Shown here: one piece after another, positions 54,295 through 63,972 of the stretch
How the letters are laid out: every line of letters starts with the position of its first letter
Position numbering within the stretch: position 1 is the stretch's first letter
From: Stella humosa
GTDB taxonomy: Bacteria; Pseudomonadota; Alphaproteobacteria; ATCC43930; Allostellaceae
Assembly (NCBI RefSeq): GCF_006738645.1
Contig: NZ_AP019700.1
Coordinates: 3,546,001-3,610,000, forward strand
Length of the DNA stretch: 64,000 nt
Direction of reading: 5' to 3'
Made by a program: the position numbers and the translations under genes
Notes under the pieces: generated by a model
Database searches by the model: none
Seen by the model: only the letters and a program-made list of their open reading frames with translations
What the model was told of the DNA's origin: nothing

Positions 54295-55824
54295 ATGATG
54301 CGCCTGACCCGACGCGGCCTCCTGCTGGGGGCCGCCGCCCTGGGGCCGCTCGCGGTGCTGCGGCACGGTCGGGCGCAATCCGCCGATCCCTTCACGCTGG
54401 GTGTCGCGTCCGGCAGCCCCAGGCCGGACCGCCTGGTGCTGTGGACGCGGCTGGCGCCGCAGCCGCTGGATGGCGGCGGCATGCCGGACCAGCCGGTGCC
54501 GGTCGAATGGGAACTGGCCGAGGACGAGCGCTTCGCGCGCATCGCCGCCCGCGGCACCTTCACCGCCATCCCCGCGCACGGCCACAGCGTCCATGCCGAG
54601 CCGACGGGCCTGGCGCCGGGGCGGACCTACTGGTACCGCTTCCGCGCCATGGGGGCCGAGAGCCCGGTCGGGCGCACGCGGACCGCGCCGGCCGAGGGGG
54701 CGGCGACCGACCGCTTCCGCTTCGCGTTTGCCTCCTGCCAGATGTACGAGCACGGCTATTTTTCGGCCTATCGCCACATGGCCGGGCAGGATCTCGACCT
54801 GGTCGTGCATCTGGGCGACTACATCTACGAGATGTCCTGGGGCCGGCGGCATGTGCGCCGCCACACCGGCGCCATCCCGACCGAGCTGTGGGAGTTCCGC
54901 GACCGCTGGGCGCTCTACAAGGGCGATCCCGACCTGGCCGCCGCCCACCGCATCGCCCCCTGGGTGGCGATCTGGGACGATCACGAGGTCGCCAACGACT
55001 ACACCAACGACCGGTCGCCGCGCACCGAGGACCCCAAGCAGTTCCTGCGCATCCGGACGGCCGCCTACCAGGCATTCTGGGAGCATATGCCGCTGCCGAT
55101 GGCGGCCGCCCCCAAGGGCCCGGACATGCGCATCCATGAGCGCTATCGCTTCGGGGACATGCTGGACCTGACCCTGCTCGACGACCGGCAGTACCGGTCG
55201 CACCCGCCCTGCGGTGCGGGCAAGGGCAATGCGCCCGGCCATGCCGACTGCCTGGACCGGCTGTCGGCCGAGCGGACGATGCTGGGCGCCCCGCAGGAGG
55301 AATGGCTGGGCCGCAGCCTGGGCGAGGCACGCGGGCGCTGGACGATCCTGGCGCAGCAGACGCTGATGGCCGAACTGGATCGCAAGGCCGGCGAGGGCCA
55401 GAGCTTCTGGATGGATGGATGGGACGGCTACCCCGCCGCCCGCGGCCGGCTGCTGGCGGCGATCGCCGAGCGCAAGCCCTCCAACCCGGTCGTCATCAGC
55501 GGCGACGTGCACGCCTTCTGGGTGGCCGACCTGAAGGAGGACTTCGCCAACCCCGCCTCGGCCACCCTGGCGAGCGAGATCGTCGGCACGTCGATCACCT
55601 CGCAGGGGCCGAACGAGGCCACCATCCGCACCGGCCAGGCCGAGAATGCCCACATCAAGTACGCCCGCGGCGACAAGCGCGGCTATGTCGCCATGACCCT
55701 GACGAAGGACAGCGCCCGCGCCGATTTGATGGCCGTCGACGACGCCTTCGAGCAGAACTCGGCGGTTCGCCCGCTGGTCAGCTTCGTCATCGAGAACGGC
55801 CAGCCGGGCGCCAAGCCGGCGTAG
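54295..55824 (+). CDS. PhoD-family alkaline phosphatase/phosphodiesterase
   Basis: The 509-residue enzyme has a Tat signal (LTRRGLLLGAAALGPLAVLR, then RAQS) and the PhoD_N domain (FTLGVASGSPRPDRLVLWTR). Metal-site motifs are FASCQMYE, VHLGDYIYEM, WDDHEVANDY and SGDVHAFW. It acts in the periplasm on phosphomonoesters or diesters, calcium/iron dependent in characterised relatives. Located directly after the GDPD gene, it may release phosphate or glycerol phosphates from lipid or teichoic-type compounds before import. Start ATG 54295, second Met three bases on. Confidence 0.92.
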   Translation: MMRLTRRGLLLGAAALGPLAVLRHGRAQSADPFTLGVASGSPRPDRLVLWTRLAPQPLDGGGMPDQPVPVEWELAEDERFARIAARGTFTAIPAHGHSVHAEPTGLAPGRTYWYRFRAMGAESPVGRTRTAPAEGAATDRFRFAFASCQMYEHGYFSAYRHMAGQDLDLVVHLGDYIYEMSWGRRHVRRHTGAIPTELWEFRDRWALYKGDPDLAAAHRIAPWVAIWDDHEVANDYTNDRSPRTEDPKQFLRIRTAAYQAFWEHMPLPMAAAPKGPDMRIHERYRFGDMLDLTLLDDRQYRSHPPCGAGKGNAPGHADCLDRLSAERTMLGAPQEEWLGRSLGEARGRWTILAQQTLMAELDRKAGEGQSFWMDGWDGYPAARGRLLAAIAERKPSNPVVISGDVHAFWVADLKEDFANPASATLASEIVGTSITSQGPNEATIRTGQAENAHIKYARGDKRGYVAMTLTKDSARADLMAVDDAFEQNSAVRPLVSFVIENGQPGAKPA

Positions 55825-55836
55825 CGCAGGTCGCGG

Positions 55837-56817
55837 TCAATCGGCTGACAGGCCCTCTGCCTCCGGAAGCAGGCCTTCTCGCACCAGGTCGTCCCAAAAG
55901 GCTGGCGGAACGGGATGGCGCATCCACGCGGCGCAGGATGTCGTCTGGGCGGCTGTCCGCGGTCCCGGAAGCACCGAGACGACGCCCGGGTGGCGCAGCG
56001 GAAACTGCAGGGCCGCCGCCGGCAACGGCACGCCATGGCGGGCCGCCACCCGTTCGATCGCCGAGACGCGCGCCAGCAGCCCGGCATCCGCCGGGCGATG
56101 GCGGAAGCGGGCGCCCTCGCGCGCGCCAGTGGCAAGGATGCCGGTATTGAAGGGTGCCCCCACCACCACCCGCGCGCCCCGAACAAGACAGGCGGGCAGC
56201 AGCCGACCGGCAGCGCCCTGGTCGATCAGCGTGTAGCGGCCGGCCATCAGGAACAGGTCGAAATCGCCGTGATCGAGGGCGGCGAGGCAGACATCGGGGT
56301 CGTTGACGCCGATGCCGATCGCGCCCACCCGGCCTGCCCGCCGTAGCTCGGCCAGCGCCGGATAGGCGCCCGCCATCGCCTCACGAAAGCGGGCCGGCGC
56401 CGCGTCGCCGTGATTGTAGGGGTCGAGGTCATGGATGTAGGCGATGTCGACCCGGTCGACCCCGAGCCGATCGAGGCTCGCCATCAGCCCGTCGACCGTC
56501 GCCTGCCGGCCATAGTCGATGTGGCATGCTCCGTCCGCCGCCAGCCAGCCGACCTTGGTCGACAGCCGGAAGGAAGCCCGTGGCCGGCCGGCCAGGAGGC
56601 CGCCGACGCGACGCTCGCCCAGTCCCGCGCCGTACAGGGGGGCCGTGTCGTAGTAGCGGATGCCGGCTGCCCACGCCGCCTCCAGCGTGGCGGCTGCATC
56701 CGTCTCGTCGACCGGGCCATGCAGCGTGCCGATGGTGGCGCCGCCGAAGCCCATCTCGGGCAGGCCGAAGCCCGCGCCCGGCAAGGCGCTTTCCGCGAAC
56801 GGCATCGGCGCGGTCAT
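55837..56817 (-). CDS. Aldo/keto reductase
   Basis: The 326-residue protein is an AKR of the D-threo-aldose/L-fucose/L-galactose dehydrogenase group: MGFGGATIGTLHG, GIRYYDTAPLYGAG (catalytic Asp and Tyr), LSTKVGW (Lys), VDIAYIHDLDP (His) and IGIGVNDPDVC. It reduces or oxidises an aldose or aldehyde with NAD(P). Its ATG overlaps the stop of the CoA-transferase gene, making it the last gene of the TRAP/CoA operon. Its 3' end faces the convergent phoD gene. Confidence 0.9.
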   Translation of the reverse strand: MTAPMPFAESALPGAGFGLPEMGFGGATIGTLHGPVDETDAAATLEAAWAAGIRYYDTAPLYGAGLGERRVGGLLAGRPRASFRLSTKVGWLAADGACHIDYGRQATVDGLMASLDRLGVDRVDIAYIHDLDPYNHGDAAPARFREAMAGAYPALAELRRAGRVGAIGIGVNDPDVCLAALDHGDFDLFLMAGRYTLIDQGAAGRLLPACLVRGARVVVGAPFNTGILATGAREGARFRHRPADAGLLARVSAIERVAARHGVPLPAAALQFPLRHPGVVSVLPGPRTAAQTTSCAAWMRHPVPPAFWDDLVREGLLPEAEGLSAD

Positions 56818-58370
56818 GCGGATGGCAGGTCGTTCGCGAGCCCCATGGCCCCTTCACGGAAGATGCGCGCATCCATCGTGCGCAATGCCGGGTCGACGGC
56901 CGGTGCGAAGTCCATGTGGGCCAGCACGTCCTCGGCCAGGCGCAGCCCCGGCGCGATCTCGGTCATGACGACGCCTTCGGGCTCCAGCCGGAACACCGCG
57001 CGCTCGGTCACGTACATCACCGGCTGGCTGCGCTCGCGCGCTCGACGGCCGCTGAAGCTGACCTGCTGCACGGCCGGCACGCACTTGCGCGTGCGCCCTT
57101 CCTCCAGGATCGCCAGCATGCCCTCGCCGATACGATATTTGGCGCCAGCCACCAGCGTGCCCATGAAGACGACGCGCTTGGCGTTCTGCGAGATGTTGAT
57201 GAAGCCGCCGCAGCCATCAGCGCGGTTGCCGAACTTGGTGACGTTGACGTTCCCTTCCGGGTCGAGCTCGGCGAAGGAGAGGAACGCGGTGTCGAGCCCG
57301 CCGCCATCATAGAAATCGAACTGGTAGGCCTGGTCGAGGATCGCGCGCGGATTGTAGGCCGCGCCAAAATTGAGGCCCGAGCCGGGGACGCCGCCGACCA
57401 CGCCCGATTCGACCGTGAGGTAGAACCAGTCGTCGATCCCCTCCTCGGCGCAGACGTTGGGGATGGAGGTCGAGATGCCGACGCCGAGGTTCACCACGGC
57501 GCCGCGATGCAGTTCGAAGGCGCCGCGGCGGGCGATCACCCGGCGCTCGCTCAACGGGTCCGGTGCCAGCGTCGAGATCGGCCGCGGCACCTGGCCGCTG
57601 AGGCTGGGATCGTACTTGCTGCCCCAGGTCTGCCAGGCGTCGGGGTCCAGGACAAGGGCATCCACCAGGAAGCAGGGCAGCCGCACCGATTGCGGCAGCA
57701 GGTGCCCCTTCGGCGCCAGCCGCTTCACCTGGCAGATGACGATGCCGCCATTGTTGTGGACGGCCTGGGCGATCGACAGCGTCTCCAGCGTCACCGCCTC
57801 CTCCTCGAGGCTGACATTGCCCTCCTCGTCGGCGGTGGTGCCGCGCAGGATGGCCACGTCGGCGGGCAGCGACTTGTAGAGCAGCCACTCCCGCCCCGCG
57901 GCCTGGACCACCTCGATCAGCTCATCGCGGGCGACCGCGTTCATCTTGGCGCCGGTGTTGCGCGGGTCCATGTAGGTGTCGAGCCCGACATGGGTCAGCA
58001 CGCCCGGCTGCTTGGCCGCCATCGCCCGGTAAAGCTGGCTCAGCACCCCCTGCGGCAGGTTGTAGGCCTCGACCTTGTTGGCCACGATCAGCTTCATGAA
58101 GCGCGGCTGCGGCCCGTAATTGCCGCCGATCACGCGGCGGACGAGCCCTTCCTCCGCCAGCCAGCCCATGCCCTTGGAATCGAAGTCGCCGACCCCGGTC
58201 GTGTGGATGACCGTCAGGTCGCGGGGATGCGCCTCCGCCCGGTAGCGGGCGTTGATCGCCGCCAGCACCGTGTCGGCCACGCCCATGCCCTGCGAGCCGC
58301 CGACGATGACCGTGCGGCCGTCGCCGATAAGGTGGACCGCCTCCTCGGCGGTCAGGATGCGCGCCTTCAT
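56814..58370 (-). CDS. Family I CoA transferase (acetate/propionate CoA-transferase, YdiF-type)
   Basis: The 518-residue fused alpha-beta protein has [19 protein letters not shown]-like N-terminal half and in the second half the nucleophile Glu321 in the TVESGVVGG motif and [14 protein letters not shown]. It swaps CoA between acetyl- or succinyl-CoA and a free carboxylic acid, activating the acid taken up by the TRAP transporter. Overlaps its neighbours by four bases on both sides. Substrate chain length is not predictable. Confidence 0.92.
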   Translation of the reverse strand: MKARILTAEEAVHLIGDGRTVIVGGSQGMGVADTVLAAINARYRAEAHPRDLTVIHTTGVGDFDSKGMGWLAEEGLVRRVIGGNYGPQPRFMKLIVANKVEAYNLPQGVLSQLYRAMAAKQPGVLTHVGLDTYMDPRNTGAKMNAVARDELIEVVQAAGREWLLYKSLPADVAILRGTTADEEGNVSLEEEAVTLETLSIAQAVHNNGGIVICQVKRLAPKGHLLPQSVRLPCFLVDALVLDPDAWQTWGSKYDPSLSGQVPRPISTLAPDPLSERRVIARRGAFELHRGAVVNLGVGISTSIPNVCAEEGIDDWFYLTVESGVVGGVPGSGLNFGAAYNPRAILDQAYQFDFYDGGGLDTAFLSFAELDPEGNVNVTKFGNRADGCGGFINISQNAKRVVFMGTLVAGAKYRIGEGMLAILEEGRTRKCVPAVQQVSFSGRRARERSQPVMYVTERAVFRLEPEGVVMTEIAPGLRLAEDVLAHMDFAPAVDPALRTMDARIFREGAMGLANDLPSA

Positions 58371-59518
58371 GCCCGCGCCTCCGCCTCGCGGGCGACGCGC
58401 CGCGCGATGATCATGCGCTGGATCTGGTTGGTGCCCTCGTAGATCTGCGCCAGCTTGACGTCGCGGAAGATCCGCTCCACCCGATACTCCCGCGAATAGC
58501 CGTTGCCACCATGGATCTGGATGGCGTTGGTCGCGTGCAGCATCGCCATGTCGGTGGTGAAGAGCTTGGCGATGGCCGCCTCCTTGGCGATCGAGCGCCC
58601 GGCATCCAGCAGGCGGGCGGCGTTGTGGATGAGGAGGCGGGAGGCGGCGATGTCCTTGGCCATGTCAGCCACCATGAACTGGACCGCCTGATGCTCGAAG
58701 ATCGGCCGGCCGAACTGGACGCGCTGCTGGGCATAGCCGAGCGAGTCCTCGAAGGCCGCCTGGGCCATGCCGAGCGCCATCGACGCCATGGCGATGCGGC
58801 CATAGTCGAAATTGACCATCGCCATGCGGAAGGCATCGTTCTCGGCGCCCAGCCGGTCGCGCACCGGCACGCGCACCTCGTCGATGCCAAGCTGGCAGGT
58901 CGCCAGGCCGCGCATGCCGAGCAGCCGCTCCTTGCGGCCGAACGACAGCCCCCTGGCGTCGCGCGGCACCATGAAGGCGCTGACGCCCTTGCCGCCCAGC
59001 GTCGGATCGGTCTTGGCAAAGACCAGGATGTAGTCGGCGACGAGGCCGAGGCTCAGCCACGCCTTGGTGCCCGACAGCACGTAGTCGCCACCGTCGCGCC
59101 GGGCGTGGGTCTTCATCGCCGCCACGTCCGATCCGCCGTCGGGCTCGCTCACCGCGGTCGAGGTCAGCAGCCGGCCGGCCAGCACGTCCGGGATCATGCG
59201 CCGGTGATGCTCGTCCCCCTGCTCGTGCAGCAGCTTGGCCATCTCGACCGGGATGGCGAAACAGTTGCCGACCGCCCCCGATGCCTTGGCCAGTTCTTCC
59301 ATCGCCAGGGAGAAGCAGACCGTATCGAAGCCGCTGCCGCCCGCCGCCTCCGGCAGGTTGATCCCGAACAGGCCGAGATCGGCCATGCCGCGATAAATCT
59401 CGCGCGGGAACTCGTCGGCCTCGTCGATGGCGGCGGCCGCCGGCCGCACCACCGCTTCGGCGAAGCGCCGGGTCATGTCGATGACCTGGCGCTGCACGTC
59501 GTCGTAGAAGAATTCCAT
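58367..59518 (-). CDS. Acyl-CoA dehydrogenase
   Basis: The 383-residue enzyme has the full ACAD layout: N-terminal helices, [19 protein letters not shown] for FAD and substrate, [40 protein letters not shown], and the catalytic Glu361 in [12 protein letters not shown]. It introduces a trans double bond in an acyl-CoA, passing electrons to ETF. ATG at 59518 follows the real domain start. It overlaps the CoA transferase gene by four bases. Confidence 0.93.
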   Translation of the reverse strand: MEFFYDDVQRQVIDMTRRFAEAVVRPAAAAIDEADEFPREIYRGMADLGLFGINLPEAAGGSGFDTVCFSLAMEELAKASGAVGNCFAIPVEMAKLLHEQGDEHHRRMIPDVLAGRLLTSTAVSEPDGGSDVAAMKTHARRDGGDYVLSGTKAWLSLGLVADYILVFAKTDPTLGGKGVSAFMVPRDARGLSFGRKERLLGMRGLATCQLGIDEVRVPVRDRLGAENDAFRMAMVNFDYGRIAMASMALGMAQAAFEDSLGYAQQRVQFGRPIFEHQAVQFMVADMAKDIAASRLLIHNAARLLDAGRSIAKEAAIAKLFTTDMAMLHATNAIQIHGGNGYSREYRVERIFRDVKLAQIYEGTNQIQRMIIARRVAREAEARA

Positions 59519-59562
59519 GGCGTCGCTGTTTCCTCGCCCGTTCCGGCCGATTGATCTGGTCT

Positions 59563-60036
59563 TCAGGTTCCCCGCCGGCGGAGCAGCGTCGCGTGCTCCG
59601 CCTCGACCAGGACCGTTCCGTCCTGCCGCTCCAGGGTCGCCGCCTCGATCACGACGCCGCGGTCGGGCTTGCTCGACTCGCGCTTGGAGACGAAGGCGAA
59701 GCGCACCCGCACGGTGTCGCCCGACAGGATGGGTGCCCGGAAGCGCACCCGGTCCCAGCCGAGGGAGGCGATCGAGGTTTGGTCGTAGAGCCGCAGCTTG
59801 CTCTTCAGCCCTTCCATCAGCGAAAGGCCGTAGAGCCCGTGCGCGATGCGGCGCGGGAAGCCCATGCTGCGCGCCAGCGCATCGTCCAGATGCAGGCTGG
59901 AATGATCGAGCGTCACGTCGGCGAAGCGCGTGATCGCCTCGTCGGTGACAGTATGCGCGGGCGTGACGAAGGTTTCTCCCAGGACCACATCCTCGAAATG
60001 CAGGTCCTGGGGCGACATTGCGGTCATCGGCGCCAT
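59563..60036 (-). CDS. MaoC-family (R)-enoyl-CoA hydratase
   Basis: The 157-residue protein has a hot-dog fold with the hydratase motif [21 protein letters not shown], whose Asp and His correspond to the catalytic pair, and [15 protein letters not shown]. It adds water to the enoyl-CoA made by the dehydrogenase. Start is ATG 60036, overlapping the dctM stop by one base (TGATG); in-frame ATGs at 60027 and 60018 are alternatives. The Asn-Pro of the common GDxNP motif is replaced, so its substrate may be unusual. Confidence 0.88.
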   Translation of the reverse strand: MAPMTAMSPQDLHFEDVVLGETFVTPAHTVTDEAITRFADVTLDHSSLHLDDALARSMGFPRRIAHGLYGLSLMEGLKSKLRLYDQTSIASLGWDRVRFRAPILSGDTVRVRFAFVSKRESSKPDRGVVIEAATLERQDGTVLVEAEHATLLRRRGT

Positions 60037-61316
60037 CAGCTGAGAAACGTGCGCGGCAGGTACAGGACCAGATCCGGCACATAGGTGATCAGGATCTGGA
60101 CGAGCAGCATCGCCCCCAGCGGCAGGCCCAGATGCGGCGCCACCTGCATCACCTTGCGGCCCGTCACCGAGCAGGCGACGAAGAGGCAGATGCCGTAGGG
60201 CGGCGTTACCAGACCGATCGACAGGTTCACGGCGATCAGCACGCCGAAATGGATCGGGTCGACGCCGAACCCGACCGCGATCGGCATCAGCACCGGCACC
60301 AGGATCAGCACCGCGGCGATGCTTTCCATGAACATGCCGACGACCAGCAGCAGCAGATTCACGAAAAGGAGGTAGAGCAGCGCATTGTCCGAGGTGGCGC
60401 GGAGAAAGCGGCCGAGCGTGCCGGGAACATCCTGCACGGCGATCAGCCACGAGAAGATCGCCGCGGTGCCGATGATCAGCATGACCGCCGCCGTGGTGCA
60501 GGCGGCTTTCAGAAAGAGCTTCGGCAACATCGCGAAAGTCAGCTCGCGATAGACGAACAGGCCGACGACCAGACCGTAGAAGAGGACGACGGCCGCCGCC
60601 TCGGTCGGGGTGAACACGCCGCCGACAATGCCGCCGACGATGATGACCGGCATCAGCAGCGCCGGGATGGCGGCGATGAAGGCGCGGCGGACGCGCGCGC
60701 CCGAGAAGGGCTCGGCATCCTTGTAGATGCCGGGGTTGCGCCTGGCATGCAGGTAGCAGGCGCCCAACAGGGCCAGCCCCATCAGCAGGCCCGGCACGAT
60801 GCCGCCCAGGAACATCCGGCCGACCGATTGGCCGGACACGGTGGCGATGATGACCATGATGATCGAGGGCGGGATGATCGGCCCGAGCGCCCCCGCGCAG
60901 GCCATGATGCCGGCGGCGAAGTCGATGTTGTAGCGCCGCCGCCGCATGTCGGGCGTCATCACCGAGGCGATGGCCGCGGTATCCGCCGACCCGGAACCGG
61001 AGATCGAGGCGAGGCCGGCGCCGGCGACGACCGCCACCATCAGCAACCCGCCGGTGATCCAGCCGACGAGCGAGGTCGCAAACTCGATGATGCGGCGCGC
61101 GATCCCGCCCATCTCCATCACCAGGCCGGCACCGATGAAGAACGGGATGGCGAGGAGCGTGTAGCTGTCGAGCCCCGAATAGAGCCGCTGCGGCAGCACG
61201 ACGAGCGGCGTCGACGTGGTGAGATGAAGTGTCAGCGCCGCCGCCACGCCGAGGCAGAAGACGATCGGCATGCCCATCAGGATGAAGGCGAGGAATACCG
61301 GGAAGGTGACCATCAT
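60036..61316 (-). CDS. TRAP transporter large permease (DctM family), system 2
   Basis: The 426-residue membrane protein has [55 protein letters not shown] and [14 protein letters not shown], all DctM landmarks. It uses the sodium gradient to import an organic acid. ATG 61316 overlaps the dctQ stop (ATGA). The frame continues upstream without homology. It is in an operon with enzymes that would activate the imported acid. Confidence 0.92.
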   Translation of the reverse strand: MMVTFPVFLAFILMGMPIVFCLGVAAALTLHLTTSTPLVVLPQRLYSGLDSYTLLAIPFFIGAGLVMEMGGIARRIIEFATSLVGWITGGLLMVAVVAGAGLASISGSGSADTAAIASVMTPDMRRRRYNIDFAAGIMACAGALGPIIPPSIIMVIIATVSGQSVGRMFLGGIVPGLLMGLALLGACYLHARRNPGIYKDAEPFSGARVRRAFIAAIPALLMPVIIVGGIVGGVFTPTEAAAVVLFYGLVVGLFVYRELTFAMLPKLFLKAACTTAAVMLIIGTAAIFSWLIAVQDVPGTLGRFLRATSDNALLYLLFVNLLLLVVGMFMESIAAVLILVPVLMPIAVGFGVDPIHFGVLIAVNLSIGLVTPPYGICLFVACSVTGRKVMQVAPHLGLPLGAMLLVQILITYVPDLVLYLPRTFLS

Positions 61317-61879
61317 GGCGAATGCTCCCCGGTGGCATGCTTCTCGAAGGGCTCCCGGCCAAGCAGCAGCCGCCCGATGACGATCAGGTATTCGAGGGCC
61401 AGGTAGGCGACGCCGATCGGGATGGCCAGGTAGACGTGCGCCATGCTGATCTGCAGCAGCGGCGATGTCTGGAACTGCCCCATGTCCACGATGGCGAGGC
61501 TGCCGTCGAAGATGACCCAGAGGAAGAGCAGCGAGGCCGCGCCGAGCACGATCGCCAGGAGCCGCTGGAGCGGCGGCGGCAGCATCCCGGCCAGGACATC
61601 GACGCCGATATGCATGCCGTAGCGCATGGCAATGCCGCTCGCCAGGAAGACCAGCCAGATCTGCGAGAAGGTCGCGACCTCGGTCGTCCAGGCGATCGCA
61701 TAGCCGAAGATGTAGCGGCCGGCGACCTGGACCAGCGTCGCCGCCGTCATGGTCACGAACAGGACGACGACGACGCTCGAGATCGCCATCCGCAGCAGGC
61801 CGAGGGCCCGGCCCGCCAGCCGCAGGGCCAGGTTGGCGGGCACGGCTGCGACCGGTGGATGGGAGAGTGTATTCGCCAT
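61313..61879 (-). CDS. TRAP transporter small permease (DctQ family), system 2
   Basis: The 188-residue protein has four membrane segments, with VAGRYIFGYAIAWTTEVATF and MRYGMHIGVDVLAG, the two conserved DctQ loops. A longer polar N-terminus (MANTLSHPPVAAVP) precedes the first helix. It starts 60 bases after the binding-protein gene stop. Confidence 0.9.
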   Translation of the reverse strand: MANTLSHPPVAAVPANLALRLAGRALGLLRMAISSVVVVLFVTMTAATLVQVAGRYIFGYAIAWTTEVATFSQIWLVFLASGIAMRYGMHIGVDVLAGMLPPPLQRLLAIVLGAASLLFLWVIFDGSLAIVDMGQFQTSPLLQISMAHVYLAIPIGVAYLALEYLIVIGRLLLGREPFEKHATGEHSP

Positions 61880-61939
61880 GGCACCTCGCCCGGGCGGGGC
61901 GGCGGGGCAATCCCGAAGGACGACCCGCGCCGGCCGTCC

Positions 61940-62920
61940 CTACTTCGTGTCGATCACTTCCTGCAGCAGCACCCGGTCGGCCGGCTGCAGGAACTTCTCG
62001 TAGACGGGCTTCACCGCCTCGCGGAACGGCGCCACGTCGGGGCGCGACACCTTGGTCCCGCCGGCGATCGCCAAGGCCAGGCGTGCCTCCTCGCCCGAGG
62101 CATAGGCCTTGCGCTCGGCGCGGGAGGACAGGAGGCCGGCCTCGAGGAAGATCTTCTGCTCGTCGGCGGACAGCGCCTGGAACTTGCGCTCCGACATGAC
62201 GAGCGGGTTCGCCAGGAGCAGCCAGGCAACCATCGACCAGTTCGGCGCCACCTCGAAGAAGCGCTGGGCGGCATAGTTGGTGTTGGCCGCCTCGGCGCCA
62301 TCGACGACGCCGGACTGGAGCGCGCCGTAAAGCTCGCCATAGGCGAGCGGCGTCGGGTTGGCGCCCATCGCCTGGAATGCTGCGATATGCGCCGAGCTCT
62401 GCATCGTGCGGATCTTCAGGCCCTTCATGTCGGCGATGCTGGCGACGGCCTTGGAGCGGGTCATGATGTGGCGCACGCCCGCCTCGTGCCAGCCCAGGAT
62501 GCGAAAGCCGCGGCCGCGCGCGGCGTCGGCCAGCTTCTGGCCGATAGGCCCCTCGACGACCTTTGCCATGTGCTCGCGGTCGCGGAAGAGGAACGGCATG
62601 TCGAACAGGATGAGCTGCGGGACGAAATTGGTCAGCACCGCGTTCGATGGGTTGGCGATATCGACCGTGCCGAGCAGGATCTGCTCGGCCACCTCGCGCT
62701 CCTGGCCCAACTGGTTGTTGGGGAAGATCTGCAGCTTGTACTTGCCGTTCGTCTTTTCCCCGACGATCCGGGAGAACTCTTCCATGCCGACCTGGAACGG
62801 TTCGTCCGGGGCGGCGGAATGGCTTGCCTTCAGGATCGTCTGGGCGGTCGCTGGCGACAGTGTCACGGCCGACGCCATCATCAGCGAGGCGGCGAGCGTT
62901 CGTATCGGATGAGCCGTCAT
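61940..62920 (-). CDS. TRAP transporter substrate-binding protein (DctP family), system 2
   Basis: The 326-residue protein has a Sec signal (MTAHPIRTLAASLMMASAV, cleavage near ATAQ) and DctP features ILKASHSAAPDEPFQVGMEE, GQEREVAEQILLGTVDI, and MKGLKIRTMQS with the ligand-binding Arg. Ribosome site GGAGAAGG precedes ATG 62920. As first gene of the operon it lies next to a promoter region with two LacI-type palindromes. Confidence 0.93.
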   Translation of the reverse strand: MTAHPIRTLAASLMMASAVTLSPATAQTILKASHSAAPDEPFQVGMEEFSRIVGEKTNGKYKLQIFPNNQLGQEREVAEQILLGTVDIANPSNAVLTNFVPQLILFDMPFLFRDREHMAKVVEGPIGQKLADAARGRGFRILGWHEAGVRHIMTRSKAVASIADMKGLKIRTMQSSAHIAAFQAMGANPTPLAYGELYGALQSGVVDGAEAANTNYAAQRFFEVAPNWSMVAWLLLANPLVMSERKFQALSADEQKIFLEAGLLSSRAERKAYASGEEARLALAIAGGTKVSRPDVAPFREAVKPVYEKFLQPADRVLLQEVIDTK

Positions 62921-63041
62921 TGCCTTCTCCTTGCACCCCTGTTCCCGCCATTGCCCGATTTTCAGGCAGATGGCTGTCCCGTTCGACGGGGTCGCGGCAT
63001 GAAGCCCGCCGCCTGGCCACGCTGACGCGCACCATGCTTGA

Positions 63042-63053
63042 GCAAACGTTTGC
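63042..63053. promoter_or_regulatory. LacI-type operator palindrome, copy 1
   Basis: GCAAACGTTTGC is a perfect 12-base palindrome with the central CG of LacI/PurR-family sites, preceded by GA as in the second copy. It lies 122 bases upstream of the TRAP binding-protein start and 110 bases upstream of the PhyH-type gene. Confidence 0.8.
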
Positions 63054-63075
63054 CGCCGACCAGTCCAATGCCAGA

Positions 63076-63087
63076 GCAAACGTTTGC
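63076..63087. promoter_or_regulatory. LacI-type operator palindrome, copy 2
   Basis: A second perfect GCAAACGTTTGC, 34 bases centre-to-centre from copy 1, with the same flanking GA. Two sites about three helical turns apart permit cooperative binding between two dimers. No LacI-family gene lies inside the window; one may flank it downstream. Confidence 0.8.
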
Positions 63088-63162
63088 ACTAGCCATCCGA
63101 CCGATGCAGGATCATGCAGTTCCCGCGCCAAGCGCGCGCCACCCATCCGGCAAGGACCACGC

Positions 63163-63972
63163 ATGACCGTCGCCCCCTTCCCGCTTGAACGCGGACTAGC
63201 CGAAGCCTACGAGCGCGACGGCATCGTGTGCGTGCGCAACGCCCTCGACCCAGCATGGGTCGAGCGGATGCGGGCGGCCGTGGAAAACGTGCTGGCCGCC
63301 CCCTCCGAGTTCGGCGAGCGCTACGGCGATCCGACCCGCGCCTCGTTCCTCGGCGACAAGTTCATGTGGATGCGCGACCCGGACTTCCGCGCGTTCGCCA
63401 TGGAATCGACCTTGCCGGCGATCGCCGCCGGCCTCGTCGGCAGCCCCACCGTCAATCTCTTCTACGACCATCTGCTGGTGAAGGAGCCGGGCAGCGACGT
63501 TCCCACCCGCTGGCATCACGACCAGAACTACTGGCCCTGCGTCGGCAGCCAGTGCCTGTCGATCTGGGTGGCGCTCGACAAGGTGGACGCGGGCAACGGC
63601 CGGGTGGAGTTCATCCGCGGGTCGCACCGCTGGACGGAGCGATTCCAGCCGATGAACTTCACCGACATGGCGCCGATCGCCGACCCCGACTACCAGCCGA
63701 TTCCCGACATCGACGCCGATCGCAACCGCTACGACATCGTCGCCTACGACCTGGAGCCCGGCGACTGCGTGGTCTTCAGCGCCCTCACCGTGCATGGCGC
63801 CAGCGGCAATGCCGCGGGCGACCGGCGCCGGCGCGCCATCGCCGTCCGCTATACGGGCGACGACGTGCGGTTCGCGGTCAAGCGGGCGGTCATCAAGCTG
63901 CCGACCGACCCAGGCCTCGCCCACGGCGACCGCATGGGCGGCCCGCAGTTTCCGTTGATCCCGGTCGCCTGA
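63163..63972 (+). CDS. Phytanoyl-CoA dioxygenase family (PhyH) protein
   Basis: The 269-residue enzyme has the PhyH jelly roll: iron ligands His118 and Asp120 (WHHDQNYW) and His211 (TVHGAS), and Arg near 222 (RRRAIAVRY) for 2-oxoglutarate. The start YERDGIVCVRNALDP is typical. It hydroxylates a small acid or acyl chain. Divergent from the TRAP/CoA operon and sharing its LacI-type sites, it likely acts in the same pathway. ATG 63163 chosen; only 28 bases remain in the window after its stop. Confidence 0.88.
   Translation: MTVAPFPLERGLAEAYERDGIVCVRNALDPAWVERMRAAVENVLAAPSEFGERYGDPTRASFLGDKFMWMRDPDFRAFAMESTLPAIAAGLVGSPTVNLFYDHLLVKEPGSDVPTRWHHDQNYWPCVGSQCLSIWVALDKVDAGNGRVEFIRGSHRWTERFQPMNFTDMAPIADPDYQPIPDIDADRNRYDIVAYDLEPGDCVVFSALTVHGASGNAAGDRRRRAIAVRYTGDDVRFAVKRAVIKLPTDPGLAHGDRMGGPQFPLIPVA

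Noticed and set aside
61317-63164. Open frame extending the large TRAP permease far upstream on the minus strand
   Set aside because: The extension overlaps dctQ and dctP in another frame and has no membrane or domain pattern; the true start is the ATG at 61316.
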